Positions 52,297-61,331 of a DNA stretch of 64,000 bases are shown here, one piece after another. This DNA comes from Oceanobacillus halophilus (GTDB taxonomy: Bacteria > Bacillota > Bacilli > Bacillales > Amphibacillaceae). Each line of letters opens with the position of its first letter. Position 1 is the stretch's first letter. The translations under genes and the position numbers were made by a program. The notes beneath the pieces are model-generated. The model searched no databases. It worked only from the letters and a program-made list of their open reading frames with translations, and was not told the DNA's origin. The stretch spans positions 434,001 to 498,000 of the forward strand of contig NZ_RBZP01000002.1 in NCBI RefSeq assembly GCF_003628505.1, read 5' to 3'.

Positions 52297-53798
52297 TACA
52301 CATTCACCTCATCTAAAAATTGAAACATAACAGCTGGCATTTCAATCATTCCATCATCTGCAGGAAGGGTGATTCGCTCGTTTTCTGATAGGATTACTCG
52401 TACTTTACGCCCATGCTCGGTTTTAAATGTCCGATCTTTCTTTGCCATTGCCTTTCCAATCCATCCTAACAGCATTTTTCGGACATGTGTTTCGATAGAC
52501 GGCAGGTTTTTAAGTTCGATCTTATCGCCATCCATGTATTTATTTAGTGCTTCATGTTCAGCCACTTTTTCTTTTAAATATTTTTCGCGTGCTTCCTCTT
52601 TTTGCTTTTGATTACTTACAATTGCTCCTGCTTTGGTTTTTTCCCGGTAGTTACGAATTCTAGGTTTCGTTACATGCTGTACAGGAATTTCTTCCCATAT
52701 ATCTGTATAAATATCATCTGTTGGCACTTGATCACTAAATATGTGCCGGGTGTGTATGACACCAAAAGCCACGGCAGATAATTGATGAGCTTCCTGAACA
52801 GAGGAAAAGGAGTCAAACCATTTAGCTAAATACAAATAGTCTTTTTTTCGACTCCGAAATGAGTGACTTCGCTCTCCTAACCGCTGAACAACACGAGTAA
52901 TTCGGCGAATTTGTTCATTTGTTCGTATTTCCAGGCTCTCCAGCTCGCTTTCTCGATGTTCATTGCCAAGAAACCATGTTTTCAGACTTTCCCATTTTTC
53001 TTGTTGATCACGGACTAATTCCTGGTCTTCTCTTCCTAAATCTTCAAAACGCGGAACTTGCTTTTGATGAAGAATCACTTGATGGATGAATAAAAGAAGC
53101 TTTTCCTCCTTTATGTTTTGAAGGGTTGCTTGTATCGTTAACGCGGTGTGCTGCAGCCCAATTATAAAGTCACGCAAATAGGTAGTAAACTGATCTTTAA
53201 AAACAAGGAAGGCTTCCGTTTGCATCCGTTCCTCCGCTTCTTCACTATTTAAATGGGCAATATAATCAGAGGTATTCTGCGTAATGGACCGGAAATAGGT
53301 AAATAAATCACTCCAAACTTGAGAACATTCATCACTGGATGGCAGCTCTTCTTTTTCAAGTAGCTTCTCTATTTTGGCTAATGTTTGATAGAGTCGCTCA
53401 AACTCTTTCTTTTCCAGTGACCCGCCAAAGCCACCACCATCTTTTTCCATTTCGATTAGCATTCGTTCAAATTCAACCGTATAAGGCGTTGTTTGATAAC
53501 GAAATCGTTTCTTCTTAAATTCTTCAATTGTATGTGCCCTACTCATTTCCTGACGTGCCACTAAATTATTCCATTTTACCAACTGGTCCAAATCCTGCTG
53601 TAGCTGCTCTTCCGTGTAATTAGCAAAGTCCCTATATTCCTTCAAATAGGCAAAAACTTCTTCCGGAAATAAAAATTCCCGCATTCTTTCATGCTGTATG
53701 TAAAAGTAACGTAAGATTGCCCGATAACTCCAAGCCTTATCCGCCGTAAGATAACTCGCCTCCGTTACCTTCTTAAAAGAATCACTAAAAATCGTCAT
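52296..53798 (-). CDS. jetA: Wadjet type II kleisin-like subunit JetA (DUF2397)
   Basis: About 500 residues of the TIGR02677/DUF2397 class, the kleisin-like (MukF-type) linker of the SMC complex. The conserved region starts FKKVTEASYLTADKAWSYRA. The frame continues upstream to 53867, but those 23 codons begin inside a REP-like repeat (MREVPGTRV is read from it) and lack a ribosome site. ATG at 53798 is therefore preferred, although its GGGGTG site is close to the start codon. First gene of jetABCD. No clear promoter was found between 53868 and 53930. Confidence 0.87.
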   Translation of the reverse strand: MTIFSDSFKKVTEASYLTADKAWSYRAILRYFYIQHERMREFLFPEEVFAYLKEYRDFANYTEEQLQQDLDQLVKWNNLVARQEMSRAHTIEEFKKKRFRYQTTPYTVEFERMLIEMEKDGGGFGGSLEKKEFERLYQTLAKIEKLLEKEELPSSDECSQVWSDLFTYFRSITQNTSDYIAHLNSEEAEERMQTEAFLVFKDQFTTYLRDFIIGLQHTALTIQATLQNIKEEKLLLFIHQVILHQKQVPRFEDLGREDQELVRDQQEKWESLKTWFLGNEHRESELESLEIRTNEQIRRITRVVQRLGERSHSFRSRKKDYLYLAKWFDSFSSVQEAHQLSAVAFGVIHTRHIFSDQVPTDDIYTDIWEEIPVQHVTKPRIRNYREKTKAGAIVSNQKQKEEAREKYLKEKVAEHEALNKYMDGDKIELKNLPSIETHVRKMLLGWIGKAMAKKDRTFKTEHGRKVRVILSENERITLPADDGMIEMPAVMFQFLDEVNV

Positions 53799-53846
53799 CA
53801 CCCCATTCTTGTATAATCTATTAAATCCATTGTACCACTCCACCCT

Positions 53847-53884
53847 GGTGCCTGGCACTTCCCGCATTTTGTCAAAATTTGTCG
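53847..53884 (+). repeat. REP-like repeat, forward copy 9, in the jet leader
   Basis: GGTGCCTGGCACTTCCCG then CATTTTGTC and a diverged TTTTGTCG-like tail. It sits in the 5' leader of jetA and creates an in-frame upstream extension. Confidence 0.88.
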
Positions 53885-53929
53885 TTTCGTAAAATAGTTT
53901 CTACTAATTGTAAATATTGGGTAAATAGA

Positions 53930-53981
53930 AAAACAGCTAGATAAAGGAGGGATGTCAATTATCCTTTATCTAGCTGTTTTT
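53930..53981 (-). terminator. Terminator between the coiled-coil gene and the jet operon
   Basis: A perfect 18-bp inverted repeat (53931-53948 and 53962-53979) with T-runs on both strands. Confidence 0.92.
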
Positions 53982-53993
53982 ACCAAGGTACTG

Positions 53994-54518
53994 TTATTCA
54001 TGTTTTAGTTTAAAAATTTCTTTTTCTAAATATTGTATTTTCTCATAAACAAAGTCTATTTCATATCTATCGACCATATTATCTCGAATATCCGTCATTT
54101 TCTCCAGTAAGGATTTAACTGCATTATTAGTTTGTGCTGTGAGAATATCCACTTTTTCCTCTAGATTCGTTTGATGTTGTTCCTGTCTTTTGAATTGATC
54201 ATCTATCTTTTGGAATCTGCCATTTACTTTTTCGAATTGGTCATCTATCTTCTGAAACTTGCCATTTACTTTTTCGAATTGATTATCTATCTTCTGAAAC
54301 TCTCCATTTACTTTTTCGAATCGGTCATCTATTTTCTGGAACTCTCCATTTACTTTTTCGAATCGGTCATCTATTTTCTGAAACTCTCCATTTACTTTTT
54401 CGAACTGATTATCTATCTTCTGAAATTTCCCATTCATACTAACAAATTGAACTCTGACTTCTTCTTGAAATTCTTTCTGTTGCTGATGAATCACCTGTAA
54501 TAATTCCTTACTTTCCAT
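53994..54518 (-). CDS. Coiled-coil protein with six 14-residue repeats, function unknown
   Basis: 174 residues, no signal peptide. Residues 29-112 are six near-identical units of two heptads (consensus NGEFQKIDDRFEKV), giving a continuous amphipathic coiled coil; the C-terminal part (KVDILTAQTNNAVKSLLEKM and onward) is also helical. Similar heptad-repeat proteins occur in Bacillaceae, sometimes near phage or recombination genes, but I cannot name a family. It is upstream of jetA on the same strand, separated by a strong terminator, and lies inside the segment bounded by the 103-bp repeats. Confidence 0.75.
   Translation of the reverse strand: MESKELLQVIHQQQKEFQEEVRVQFVSMNGKFQKIDNQFEKVNGEFQKIDDRFEKVNGEFQKIDDRFEKVNGEFQKIDNQFEKVNGKFQKIDDQFEKVNGRFQKIDDQFKRQEQHQTNLEEKVDILTAQTNNAVKSLLEKMTDIRDNMVDRYEIDFVYEKIQYLEKEIFKLKHE
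54183..54434. repeat. Six tandem 42-bp units in the coiled-coil gene
   Basis: DNA counterpart of the 14-residue repeats; units differ at only a few positions, so copy number may vary. Confidence 0.88.
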
Positions 54519-54695
54519 TGTTCCTCACCACCTTTCCTTGTCATTATAAAATAAACCCTATATATAGTAAAATCTCCAAAAATGCATTTTTAACAGCAAC
54601 TAGAAGCTAATTTTTCATTTTCAGGTACAAAATATACTTTATCGTATATGGCTAATTAGCCAAAATTCAATTTTAAACTTTTCCAAATAAATAGA

Positions 54696-54732
54696 AAAAA
54701 TGCGAACAGTGCCAGGCACCGTTCGCTTTTTT
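54696..54732 (-). terminator. Bidirectional terminator in the right 103-bp repeat
   Basis: Same GCGAAC/GTTCGC hairpin as at 45517, with a T6 run to the right and AAAAAT to the left; it would end the UPF0182 transcript. Confidence 0.8.
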
Positions 54733-54804
54733 CTATTCTTCTACCCCTTGCACCACAAGGGTTCTAGCGTTCGACAAAATCCGGGAAGTGACAGGCACCG
54801 TCAG
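54702..54804 (+). repeat. Right 103-bp direct repeat flanking the Wadjet segment
   Basis: 102 of 103 bases match 45523-45625 in the same orientation, 9179 nt away. It ends 9 nt before the UPF0182 coding sequence, just as the left copy ends before jetD. Confidence 0.95.
54770..54799 (-). repeat. REP-like repeat, reverse copy 7
   Basis: Same sequence as the copy at 45591, inside the right 103-bp repeat. Confidence 0.9.
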
Positions 54805-54813
54805 TGGCAAAAT

Positions 54814-57618
54814 CTACTCTAGCATTTGTTCGATTTCTGTCATGAGTTCTCCGGCTTTTTGCCAGTCTCCGCTGGATAGGGCTTCTTGATACTGGTCAAA
54901 TAGGCTAGATAGTTCTTGTAATGCTTCATCTGCCCCTAAGATTGGATCTGTATCTGGCTCTTCTGATTGACCTTCTTCGTCAACAGTGCCTTCGTCTTCG
55001 GTCGCACCCTCATCTGGGAGTGCACCTTCCCCATCTTCTGTAGGGATTTCCTCAGGCTTAATTCCTAATTCTACTCGTCTGAGTATTTCTTCTAACGCTT
55101 CTTCAAACGTTGCTTCCATCGCAATATGATCGCCATAGGCTACAACTACCTGTTTCACTTCAGGCAAGGATGTTTCATTGGAAGATTCTATATATATTGG
55201 TTCTACATATAGAACCGTATCTTCAATTGGAATAGCCAATAGATTCCCTCTAATAACGGAAGAACCACCTTGTGACCACAGGTTCAGCTCTTGGGAAATG
55301 ACACTGTCCTGATTGATTCGGTTTTCGATTTGTTGTGGTCCATAAACATTTTCTTGTTTTGGAAAACGATAGACAAATTTTTCCCCATAATTTTCCCCGT
55401 CGTTACGAACACCCATCCAGGCAATCATATTTTGTCTGTTCCTTGGCGTATATGGCATCATCAAAATAAACTCTTCTTCATCGTATTCAGGAAGTTTCAT
55501 CGTCATATAATATGGGTCCATAACGATATCTTCACTGTAATATCTTTCTGTCGGGAACTGCCAGAAATCCTCACGGTTGTAGAACAGTTCCAGATTTGTC
55601 ATATGATACGTACCATACATAGCTGATTCAATTTTAAACAGACGTTCTGGGTAACGGAAATGGTCTCGAACGTCTTCAGGAATTTCTTCTGTGAAAAGAT
55701 CTGGGAACATACTATAATATGTTTGAACTAGTGGTTCATCCGGTTCTGTGATATAAAAATTCACTTCACCAGTATACGCATCAATGACCACTTTCACAGG
55801 GTTCTTAATGTAATTCTTTCCACCATCCTGATAACTTTCTGCATATGGATAGCCTTCTTCTGATAAGTACGCATCAAGCATCCATGCAAGACTGCCATCT
55901 TCACGAACGAAGATATATGGATCTTCATCATATTCAAAGAAAGGTGCAATTCTGTTCACACGGTCCATAATATTACGTGTTTGCAGTAATTTACTATCTC
56001 CATTTATTTGTCCAGATACTAAAATACGGAAAGATCCTTCATCGATTGCAAACAATAAACGATTTAACCCAGAGAGTGAAATACCCGCTTCTTCTTCATA
56101 ACGAGTAGTCACATTTTGATCACCGGAAGGGTAATCAAACTCATCTACTTCCGAATCTACAATTACACTATTGTAATCTTCTTCGCCAAAATAAATCTGT
56201 GGTCGATTAATATCGATAACACCTTGTGGCGGAAGATTTCTTACCATGTATTGCGGTTGACCTTGTGATGTTACATCATTTACCTGGCTCATCGCAATTC
56301 CATACCCATGTGTATAACGAAGATTTTGGTTAACCCACGTTTGCGCTTGCTCTGGTAAATCAACCGTGTTCAACTCTCTGGCACCTATAAACACCTGCTG
56401 ATATTCTCCGTCAATCTCATAACGGTCAATATCGATATCATTAAACTCATAGTAGGTCCGGAAAGTCTGTAATTGATTGTATACATCTAATAGTGGCCTT
56501 GAGTCATTAATCCTTACATTATCAATGGTTAGAGAATTTCGTTCGATTAAATCCTCATCCAGCGATTCTACATTCCCTGGATGCTCTTGTTCTTCCATAT
56601 TTTCTAGGTCGTATGCAACTCTAGTAAAGTCGAGATTATGTTGAAGATATGGTGCTTCTCTGTTGAATTCATTAGGTGAAACAACAAAATTTTGAACAAC
56701 TACTGAGGCACCTTGCCCTAAGATAATCAGTGCAAAATACAGGATAACTGGTTTAGCAATCGCGTTTAGATTACCTTTTCTAAGAGCAATAATCATCCAA
56801 ACCGCACCGATAACGGCAGCAGCTGCAAGAACATAAGCAACAGGGATGTTTATCATACGGTCTGTATAGCTAAGCCCATGCACAACGCTTTCCTGAAAGA
56901 GATTTACTTGATTAGTCAATAATGTTCCATATGGTTCCAACAAATGAGTCAGCGCCAAAAGAACACCAACAACTAATACCGTAAAACCTAGATGTGCTTG
57001 TGCTGTTTTACTCATGCGGTACATATGAAACACGGAATATGCACCAATCTCTGCAATTAGAATAAAAATACTTAGACTCAATAAGAGACTGATAACAAAT
57101 TGCAGGAAAGGCAAGATATACATATAAAATGAAATATCCATATTAAAAAATGGATCTGTCGTATCAAACGATACATAATTCATTATTTTTAATGCCGGTT
57201 CCCAGCCAATCCCCTGAACCGTCAAACTACCTATTAAACCAATAAACAGGGAAGCTCCAGCAATAATCCAGTTCATCACCTTTTTTTGGTTAAAGATTGG
57301 TGGTAGTTGGTGCGCATCAAAATGCGTCGTATAGGCACGTCTAATCCAAAATAGAGTAATATAAGTAATTACCGCAAATAGGACAAAACCAATTACGCCT
57401 AACATCAATTTCGTTGTAAATATGGTGGTAAATACGCTTCCGAAATCAAGCGAATCCATCCATATATATTCAGTTACCCATTTCAATCCGATGGTTCCCA
57501 AAATGAATAAAATGAAAATAATACCTAAAATAATACCAGTACGATTACCGATTTTTTTCATTTTTTTCATTTGTTCCTCATTCGGACCATTTGGGCCATT
57601 TCCTCCCGTAAAATCCAT
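54814..57618 (-). CDS. UPF0182 family membrane protein
   Basis: 934 residues, the usual length of this conserved family. About seven membrane helices fill residues 20-320 (for example GIILGIIFILFILGTIGLKW). A large predicted extracytoplasmic domain follows (about 330-860; YTHGYGIAMSQVNDVTSQG and QNMIAWMGVRNDG are family-typical), and the tail is highly acidic (GEGALPDEGATEDEGTVDEE). The function of the family is not established. Preceded by an AAGGAGG site. Single gene ending at the 103-bp repeat. Confidence 0.92.
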   Translation of the reverse strand: MDFTGGNGPNGPNEEQMKKMKKIGNRTGIILGIIFILFILGTIGLKWVTEYIWMDSLDFGSVFTTIFTTKLMLGVIGFVLFAVITYITLFWIRRAYTTHFDAHQLPPIFNQKKVMNWIIAGASLFIGLIGSLTVQGIGWEPALKIMNYVSFDTTDPFFNMDISFYMYILPFLQFVISLLLSLSIFILIAEIGAYSVFHMYRMSKTAQAHLGFTVLVVGVLLALTHLLEPYGTLLTNQVNLFQESVVHGLSYTDRMINIPVAYVLAAAAVIGAVWMIIALRKGNLNAIAKPVILYFALIILGQGASVVVQNFVVSPNEFNREAPYLQHNLDFTRVAYDLENMEEQEHPGNVESLDEDLIERNSLTIDNVRINDSRPLLDVYNQLQTFRTYYEFNDIDIDRYEIDGEYQQVFIGARELNTVDLPEQAQTWVNQNLRYTHGYGIAMSQVNDVTSQGQPQYMVRNLPPQGVIDINRPQIYFGEEDYNSVIVDSEVDEFDYPSGDQNVTTRYEEEAGISLSGLNRLLFAIDEGSFRILVSGQINGDSKLLQTRNIMDRVNRIAPFFEYDEDPYIFVREDGSLAWMLDAYLSEEGYPYAESYQDGGKNYIKNPVKVVIDAYTGEVNFYITEPDEPLVQTYYSMFPDLFTEEIPEDVRDHFRYPERLFKIESAMYGTYHMTNLELFYNREDFWQFPTERYYSEDIVMDPYYMTMKLPEYDEEEFILMMPYTPRNRQNMIAWMGVRNDGENYGEKFVYRFPKQENVYGPQQIENRINQDSVISQELNLWSQGGSSVIRGNLLAIPIEDTVLYVEPIYIESSNETSLPEVKQVVVAYGDHIAMEATFEEALEEILRRVELGIKPEEIPTEDGEGALPDEGATEDEGTVDEEGQSEEPDTDPILGADEALQELSSLFDQYQEALSSGDWQKAGELMTEIEQMLE

Positions 57619-57990
57619 ACCTTACCTCCTTAAAACACTTTTTATACAATTATACATAGTTACATGTTAACAGAAAACGTTCACTATGTCCTTTAATATG
57701 AGACATCATATATGCTCGTTTTTTTATGCTTTCATATATTCTTAAAATTGTCATATATCCATGGCATTCCCCTCTATTTTTTCAAACGTCAGTAAGTGCT
57801 AATATGCTATAATGATAATAGATATTCTGTTTATTTGAAACTTTTTTATTCCTATTTGTGAAATATTGAACAATTATTTTCCATTTCATTTATATCAAAG
57901 CTTTTAAGCCTGATTCGTAATTAATACCGCTTTTTATAATTCAATCTTTTGAAAACGTTTTACAAACCAATTCAAAAGGAGTGTTCAATC
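57619..57990. other. 372-nt intergenic region between divergent genes
   Basis: No gene. AT-rich. It holds a TATAAT box at 57935 for the rightward ABC operon without a good -35 box, a cre-like sequence just after it, and the ribosome site AAAAGGAG before 57991. I see no riboswitch fold. Confidence 0.6.
57950..57963. promoter_or_regulatory. Cre-like sequence in the leader of the ABC importer operon
   Basis: On the minus strand GTAAAACGTTTTCA agrees with the cre consensus at 12 of 14 positions. It lies directly downstream of the putative TATAAT box, where a bound repressor would block elongation. Confidence 0.35.
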
Positions 57991-59013
57991 ATGAAACGAC
58001 CAAAATACATGTTTTGGCTCATTCTGTTTTCGATTTTCTTCATCCTCATCTTTTCCGCGTGTGACAGTAACACGTCTAATATTAATGGCGACGAACCTAT
58101 AGCATCTCAAACAATTACTTATGGTGGTTCTTCTTGGATAGGGCATTTGCCTGCCTATATTGCTGTTGAAAAGGGTTTTTTTGAAGAACAGGGTGTCGAT
58201 GTGGAGTTTATGAACTTCTCAACAAGCTCCGAAAGAATGACAGCTCTTGCATCTGGTGAAATTGACTTTGCCAGTACTGGTGCGATATCAGCTATTTCTT
58301 TAATGGCTGCTGGAGATGATAACTTTTCAATCTTTGGGGCACCTGATACGTATATTGGGCAAGAAGGAATTGTAGCAAAAGGAATGACTAGTATAGAAGA
58401 TCTAAGAGGTAAAAAGGTGGCGGTAACCTTTGCTTCCAGCTCCCATATTATGCTGCTAGACATTTTCAACCAGCATGGACTCGTCCTTAATAAAGATGTA
58501 GAAATTATTAATATGGCTGGTGGGGATATTGTATCTTCCTTTACAACCGGTGAAATTGATGCAGGAGCAATATGGTCCCCTCACTTTGAAAATCTAACCC
58601 ATGTGGATGGAGCAGTTGTTTTAGCAATGGATACAGATACGAGTATTTATAAAAATTACGGCTTTGGTTCTGGACCAGACGTACTTGTTATTCGAAATGA
58701 ATTTATTAAAGACAATCCCAATACGACAGAAAAATTAGTCAAAGGGTACTTCCATTCGGCCCATTGGATTGAAGAAAATCCTAAAGAAGCTGCAGAGTTG
58801 TTTGTAACCTTAACAAACTTAGATATCGATGAACAGGAACAAATAATCAATCATGTGAACTGGTTAGATTTAGAACAACAAAAAGACATGCTAAGTGAAA
58901 ATGGGGAACTTACTGGAACATTAGAATTCCTTGCAAGCTTTATGACAGAAAACCATTTAATCAATAATTCGGTTGACGTAAAGGAGTGGATTAACATTGA
59001 CATCCTTCCATAA
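57991..59013 (+). CDS. ABC importer substrate-binding lipoprotein (SsuA/TauA/NitT family)
   Basis: About 340 residues. Signal peptide with lipobox FSACDS, then ITYGGSSWIGHLPAYIAVEK, GVDVEFMNFSTSSERM and LASGEIDFASTGAI, the classic pattern of the sulfonate/taurine/nitrate/thiamine-precursor binding family. ATG at 57991 follows AAAAGGAG; the upstream in-frame TTG at 57949 has no site. First gene of a three-gene importer. The ligand cannot be read from sequence and no sulfonate or thiamine gene is adjacent. Confidence 0.92.
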   Translation: MKRPKYMFWLILFSIFFILIFSACDSNTSNINGDEPIASQTITYGGSSWIGHLPAYIAVEKGFFEEQGVDVEFMNFSTSSERMTALASGEIDFASTGAISAISLMAAGDDNFSIFGAPDTYIGQEGIVAKGMTSIEDLRGKKVAVTFASSSHIMLLDIFNQHGLVLNKDVEIINMAGGDIVSSFTTGEIDAGAIWSPHFENLTHVDGAVVLAMDTDTSIYKNYGFGSGPDVLVIRNEFIKDNPNTTEKLVKGYFHSAHWIEENPKEAAELFVTLTNLDIDEQEQIINHVNWLDLEQQKDMLSENGELTGTLEFLASFMTENHLINNSVDVKEWINIDILP

Positions 59014-59854
59014 TAGTCCGACTTTAGCCAACCAAAAAAATACCAATAACTTTCCGAAACGCAATCAAAAATCACCACCTAAACGAAAGAAAAAGAAGTT
59101 TACATTATCGTTGAAAATTGTAAGTATCCTTTCTTTTCTATCATTTTTAGCCATCTGGGAAATCATCACACAAATGGGTTTTATTCCACCATTATTCTTA
59201 CCTGCCCCTAGCCAAGTAGTGGTTAGAGGATACCAGATGCTCATTGACGGCGAATTAATCGGGCATATCTTTTCCAGTTCTCGCCGAGTTATCGTAGGCT
59301 TTTTAATCTCTGCTTTAGCTGCTGTTCCTTTTGGTATCTTGCTTGGTAGTTCCAAAACATTAAAAGCTATTTTCGACCCAATTATCTCAATCATACGCCC
59401 CCTCCCATCTATGGCGTGGATTCCTTTATCTTTATTATGGTTAGGAATTGGTGAAGAGCAAAAATATGCCATTGTTTTCATGGGTTCTTTTGCACCAGCA
59501 TTGCTCTATACAATCGATGCAACAAGAAGTGTCAACCCGATTTTAATAAAAGCTGCGCGGAACTTTGGTGCTTCCAACCTTACTGTGATGCGTGAAGTAA
59601 TTTTGCCCGGGTCTATGCCCAGTATATTTGCCGGTTTAAAAGTAGTACTCGGATTAGCATGGACGACGGTAATCAGTGCGGAGCTTGTCGCTGCCAATGA
59701 AGGATTAGGATTTTTGATTATGAATGGAAAGGAATACTTTATGACAGATGTTATTATCCTTGGTATGGCAATGATTAGTTTGACCGTTATTATCATCGAT
59801 ATTGTCCTAAATTGGGTAGAGAAAAAAATTATTCCATGGAGAGAAGAAACCTAG
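58997..59854 (+). CDS. ABC importer permease (SsuC/TauC family)
   Basis: 285 residues. A basic N-terminal stretch (residues 15-35) precedes six membrane segments; the EAA loop is KAARNFGASNLTVMREVILP. The TTG start overlaps the binding-protein gene by 17 nt, with AAGGAG 10 nt upstream, suggesting translational coupling. It forms the channel for the importer. Confidence 0.91.
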   Translation: MTSFHNSPTLANQKNTNNFPKRNQKSPPKRKKKKFTLSLKIVSILSFLSFLAIWEIITQMGFIPPLFLPAPSQVVVRGYQMLIDGELIGHIFSSSRRVIVGFLISALAAVPFGILLGSSKTLKAIFDPIISIIRPLPSMAWIPLSLLWLGIGEEQKYAIVFMGSFAPALLYTIDATRSVNPILIKAARNFGASNLTVMREVILPGSMPSIFAGLKVVLGLAWTTVISAELVAANEGLGFLIMNGKEYFMTDVIILGMAMISLTVIIIDIVLNWVEKKIIPWREET

Positions 59855-59892
59855 TATCCCCATATGGGCAGTAAAGAAGGAAGGTGAAGGCA

Positions 59893-60672
59893 ATGGCCGC
59901 CATTATTGAAGTACGGAACGTTAGCAAATCTTTTGAAACAAAAAAGGGGGAAGTAAAAGCACTTGAAAATATTAATCTGACTGTTGAAAAAGGAGAATTG
60001 CTATGTATTGTTGGAGCTTCTGGAAGTGGAAAAACAACATTGTTTAATTTAATAGCTGGGTTTGAACAGCCAACCAGCGGAGAAATTTTGTTAAATAATG
60101 AAGTAGTTACCGGCATTCATTCTAATGCCACCATGGTTTTCCAGCAATATGCACTTTTCCCATGGAAGACAGTGCTTGAAAATATTGAGTTTGGTCTAAA
60201 AATGAAAAAGATATCTAAGAAAAAACGTCGGGAAATTGCCGATGAATATATAAAATTAGTTAGTTTGGAAGGATTTGAGAACTCCTATCCGAAAGAACTC
60301 TCAGGAGGAATGAAACAGAGAGTGTCTATTGCGCGGGCATTGGCAAGTGATTCCGATATTCTATTAATGGACGAGCCGTTTGGTGCTTTGGATGCGATGA
60401 CGAGACAAATCATGCAGGAACAGCTTGTGAAAATACATGAACAAAGCAAAAAGACGATTGTTTTTATTACTCACAGTATCGATGAGGCCTTGCTACTATC
60501 ATCCCGCTTAATTATCTTCACCTCTCGTCCTGGAAGGGTGAAATCCGAGTTAATCAATCATTTGCCAAAACCACGAACTGCAGACGTACAAATATCAAAG
60601 GAATATTTAGAACTCAAATCCATGACATGGGAAACCGTGCAACAAGAGGTACTTAACCAAATAGAAAGCTAG
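59893..60672 (+). CDS. ABC importer ATPase (SsuB/TauB family)
   Basis: About 259 residues. Walker A GASGSGKTTLFN, Q-loop VFQQYALFPWKTV, signature LSGGMKQR, Walker B ILLMDEPFGALDAMTRQ and switch His in FITHSIDEA. The ATG at 59893 has a GGAAGG site upstream; an in-frame GTG at 59884 overlaps that site. Last gene of the importer operon, followed by a short hairpin (AGAGAGGATC... CTCTAGCC) and a REP-like repeat. Confidence 0.93.
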   Translation: MAAIIEVRNVSKSFETKKGEVKALENINLTVEKGELLCIVGASGSGKTTLFNLIAGFEQPTSGEILLNNEVVTGIHSNATMVFQQYALFPWKTVLENIEFGLKMKKISKKKRREIADEYIKLVSLEGFENSYPKELSGGMKQRVSIARALASDSDILLMDEPFGALDAMTRQIMQEQLVKIHEQSKKTIVFITHSIDEALLLSSRLIIFTSRPGRVKSELINHLPKPRTADVQISKEYLELKSMTWETVQQEVLNQIES

Positions 60673-60698
60673 AGAGGATCGTTTTTCTCTAGCCTTCT

Positions 60699-60729
60699 GG
60701 TGCCTGTCACTTCCCGAGTTTTGTCGAAT
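60699..60729 (+). repeat. REP-like repeat, forward copy 10
   Basis: GGTGCCTGTCACTTCCCG then AGTTTTGTCGAAT. It lies 4 nt from the end of the leftward recombinase-like gene and 27 nt after the ABC ATPase stop. Confidence 0.9.
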
Positions 60730-60733
60730 GGGG

Positions 60734-61120
60734 TTAGCTTGTTTTTCTTTGGGTGGTGTGCTTCGTTTGTAGAATGCTAGGTATGATTGCAGCAGTATAT
60801 TCAGAATCTTGAAATATGACTTCTTTCACATGCTTTTCGATGAGTGGCAGGACATAGTTTATTCGTTTTCTATCTTTTTCAAAGTGTTCTACCGCAAAAA
60901 ATAGAACGAAATCCATCTTTTCCTCGGAATGACTTAGAAATCTTGTCATTTCATTTAATGCTGGTCGTTTCGGATTTATAGCAGGATAACTGATATCACT
61001 GTACTTTTTTACTATTTCGATATTCTGCATTTCATTCATTCTGTTTAACCACATTTCCTGTTTTACATAAATTTCATTTGGCTTCAGTGGTCTAATGGTG
61101 TAAGTAACTCCCTTTTTCAT
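60734..61120 (-). CDS. Small protein resembling a serine-recombinase N-terminal domain without the catalytic serine
   Basis: 128 residues. The layout EIVKKYSDISYPAINPKRPALNEMTRF, split by a loop, and then DFVLFFAVEHFEKDRKRINY, ending LIEKHVKEVIF, follows the resolvase domain pattern of strand, KRPAL helix and strand. However, the N-terminal YxRVST segment that carries the catalytic Ser reads YTIRPLKPN, and the DRxxR helix is altered to EHFEKDRKR. There is no C-terminal DNA-binding domain. It may be an inactive relic or a repurposed domain. The match is by eye and modest. Confidence 0.45.
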   Translation of the reverse strand: MKKGVTYTIRPLKPNEIYVKQEMWLNRMNEMQNIEIVKKYSDISYPAINPKRPALNEMTRFLSHSEEKMDFVLFFAVEHFEKDRKRINYVLPLIEKHVKEVIFQDSEYTAAIIPSILQTKHTTQRKTS

Positions 61121-61331
61121 AACTACTAACCTTCTTCCTGCCTGTTAAGGCTCTGTTTACTAGTAGTATGAACCGGAAAACAAGGGACCAAACATGCGTT
61201 TTCATTGTAGGCTTGTTGAACTTATCTTGTAATACAGATATCAGCTGTACCAGTATAGCTTGGCCCGCTTCCGGTTATAGCTAAGTGAAAGTAATTGAAG
61301 AAGCTTGATAATAGGAGAGTATGTTGCTGCT

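Noticed and set aside
54171-54500. 109-codon rightward frame rich in Leu/Ile/Phe that looks like a membrane protein
   Set aside because: It is the antisense of the coiled-coil repeats; the hydrophobic look comes from complementing Lys/Asp/Glu/Gln codons.
61121-61331. Magnesium (M-box) riboswitch before the corA-type gene
   Set aside because: Only short imperfect hairpins are visible; I could not recognise the conserved M-box core.
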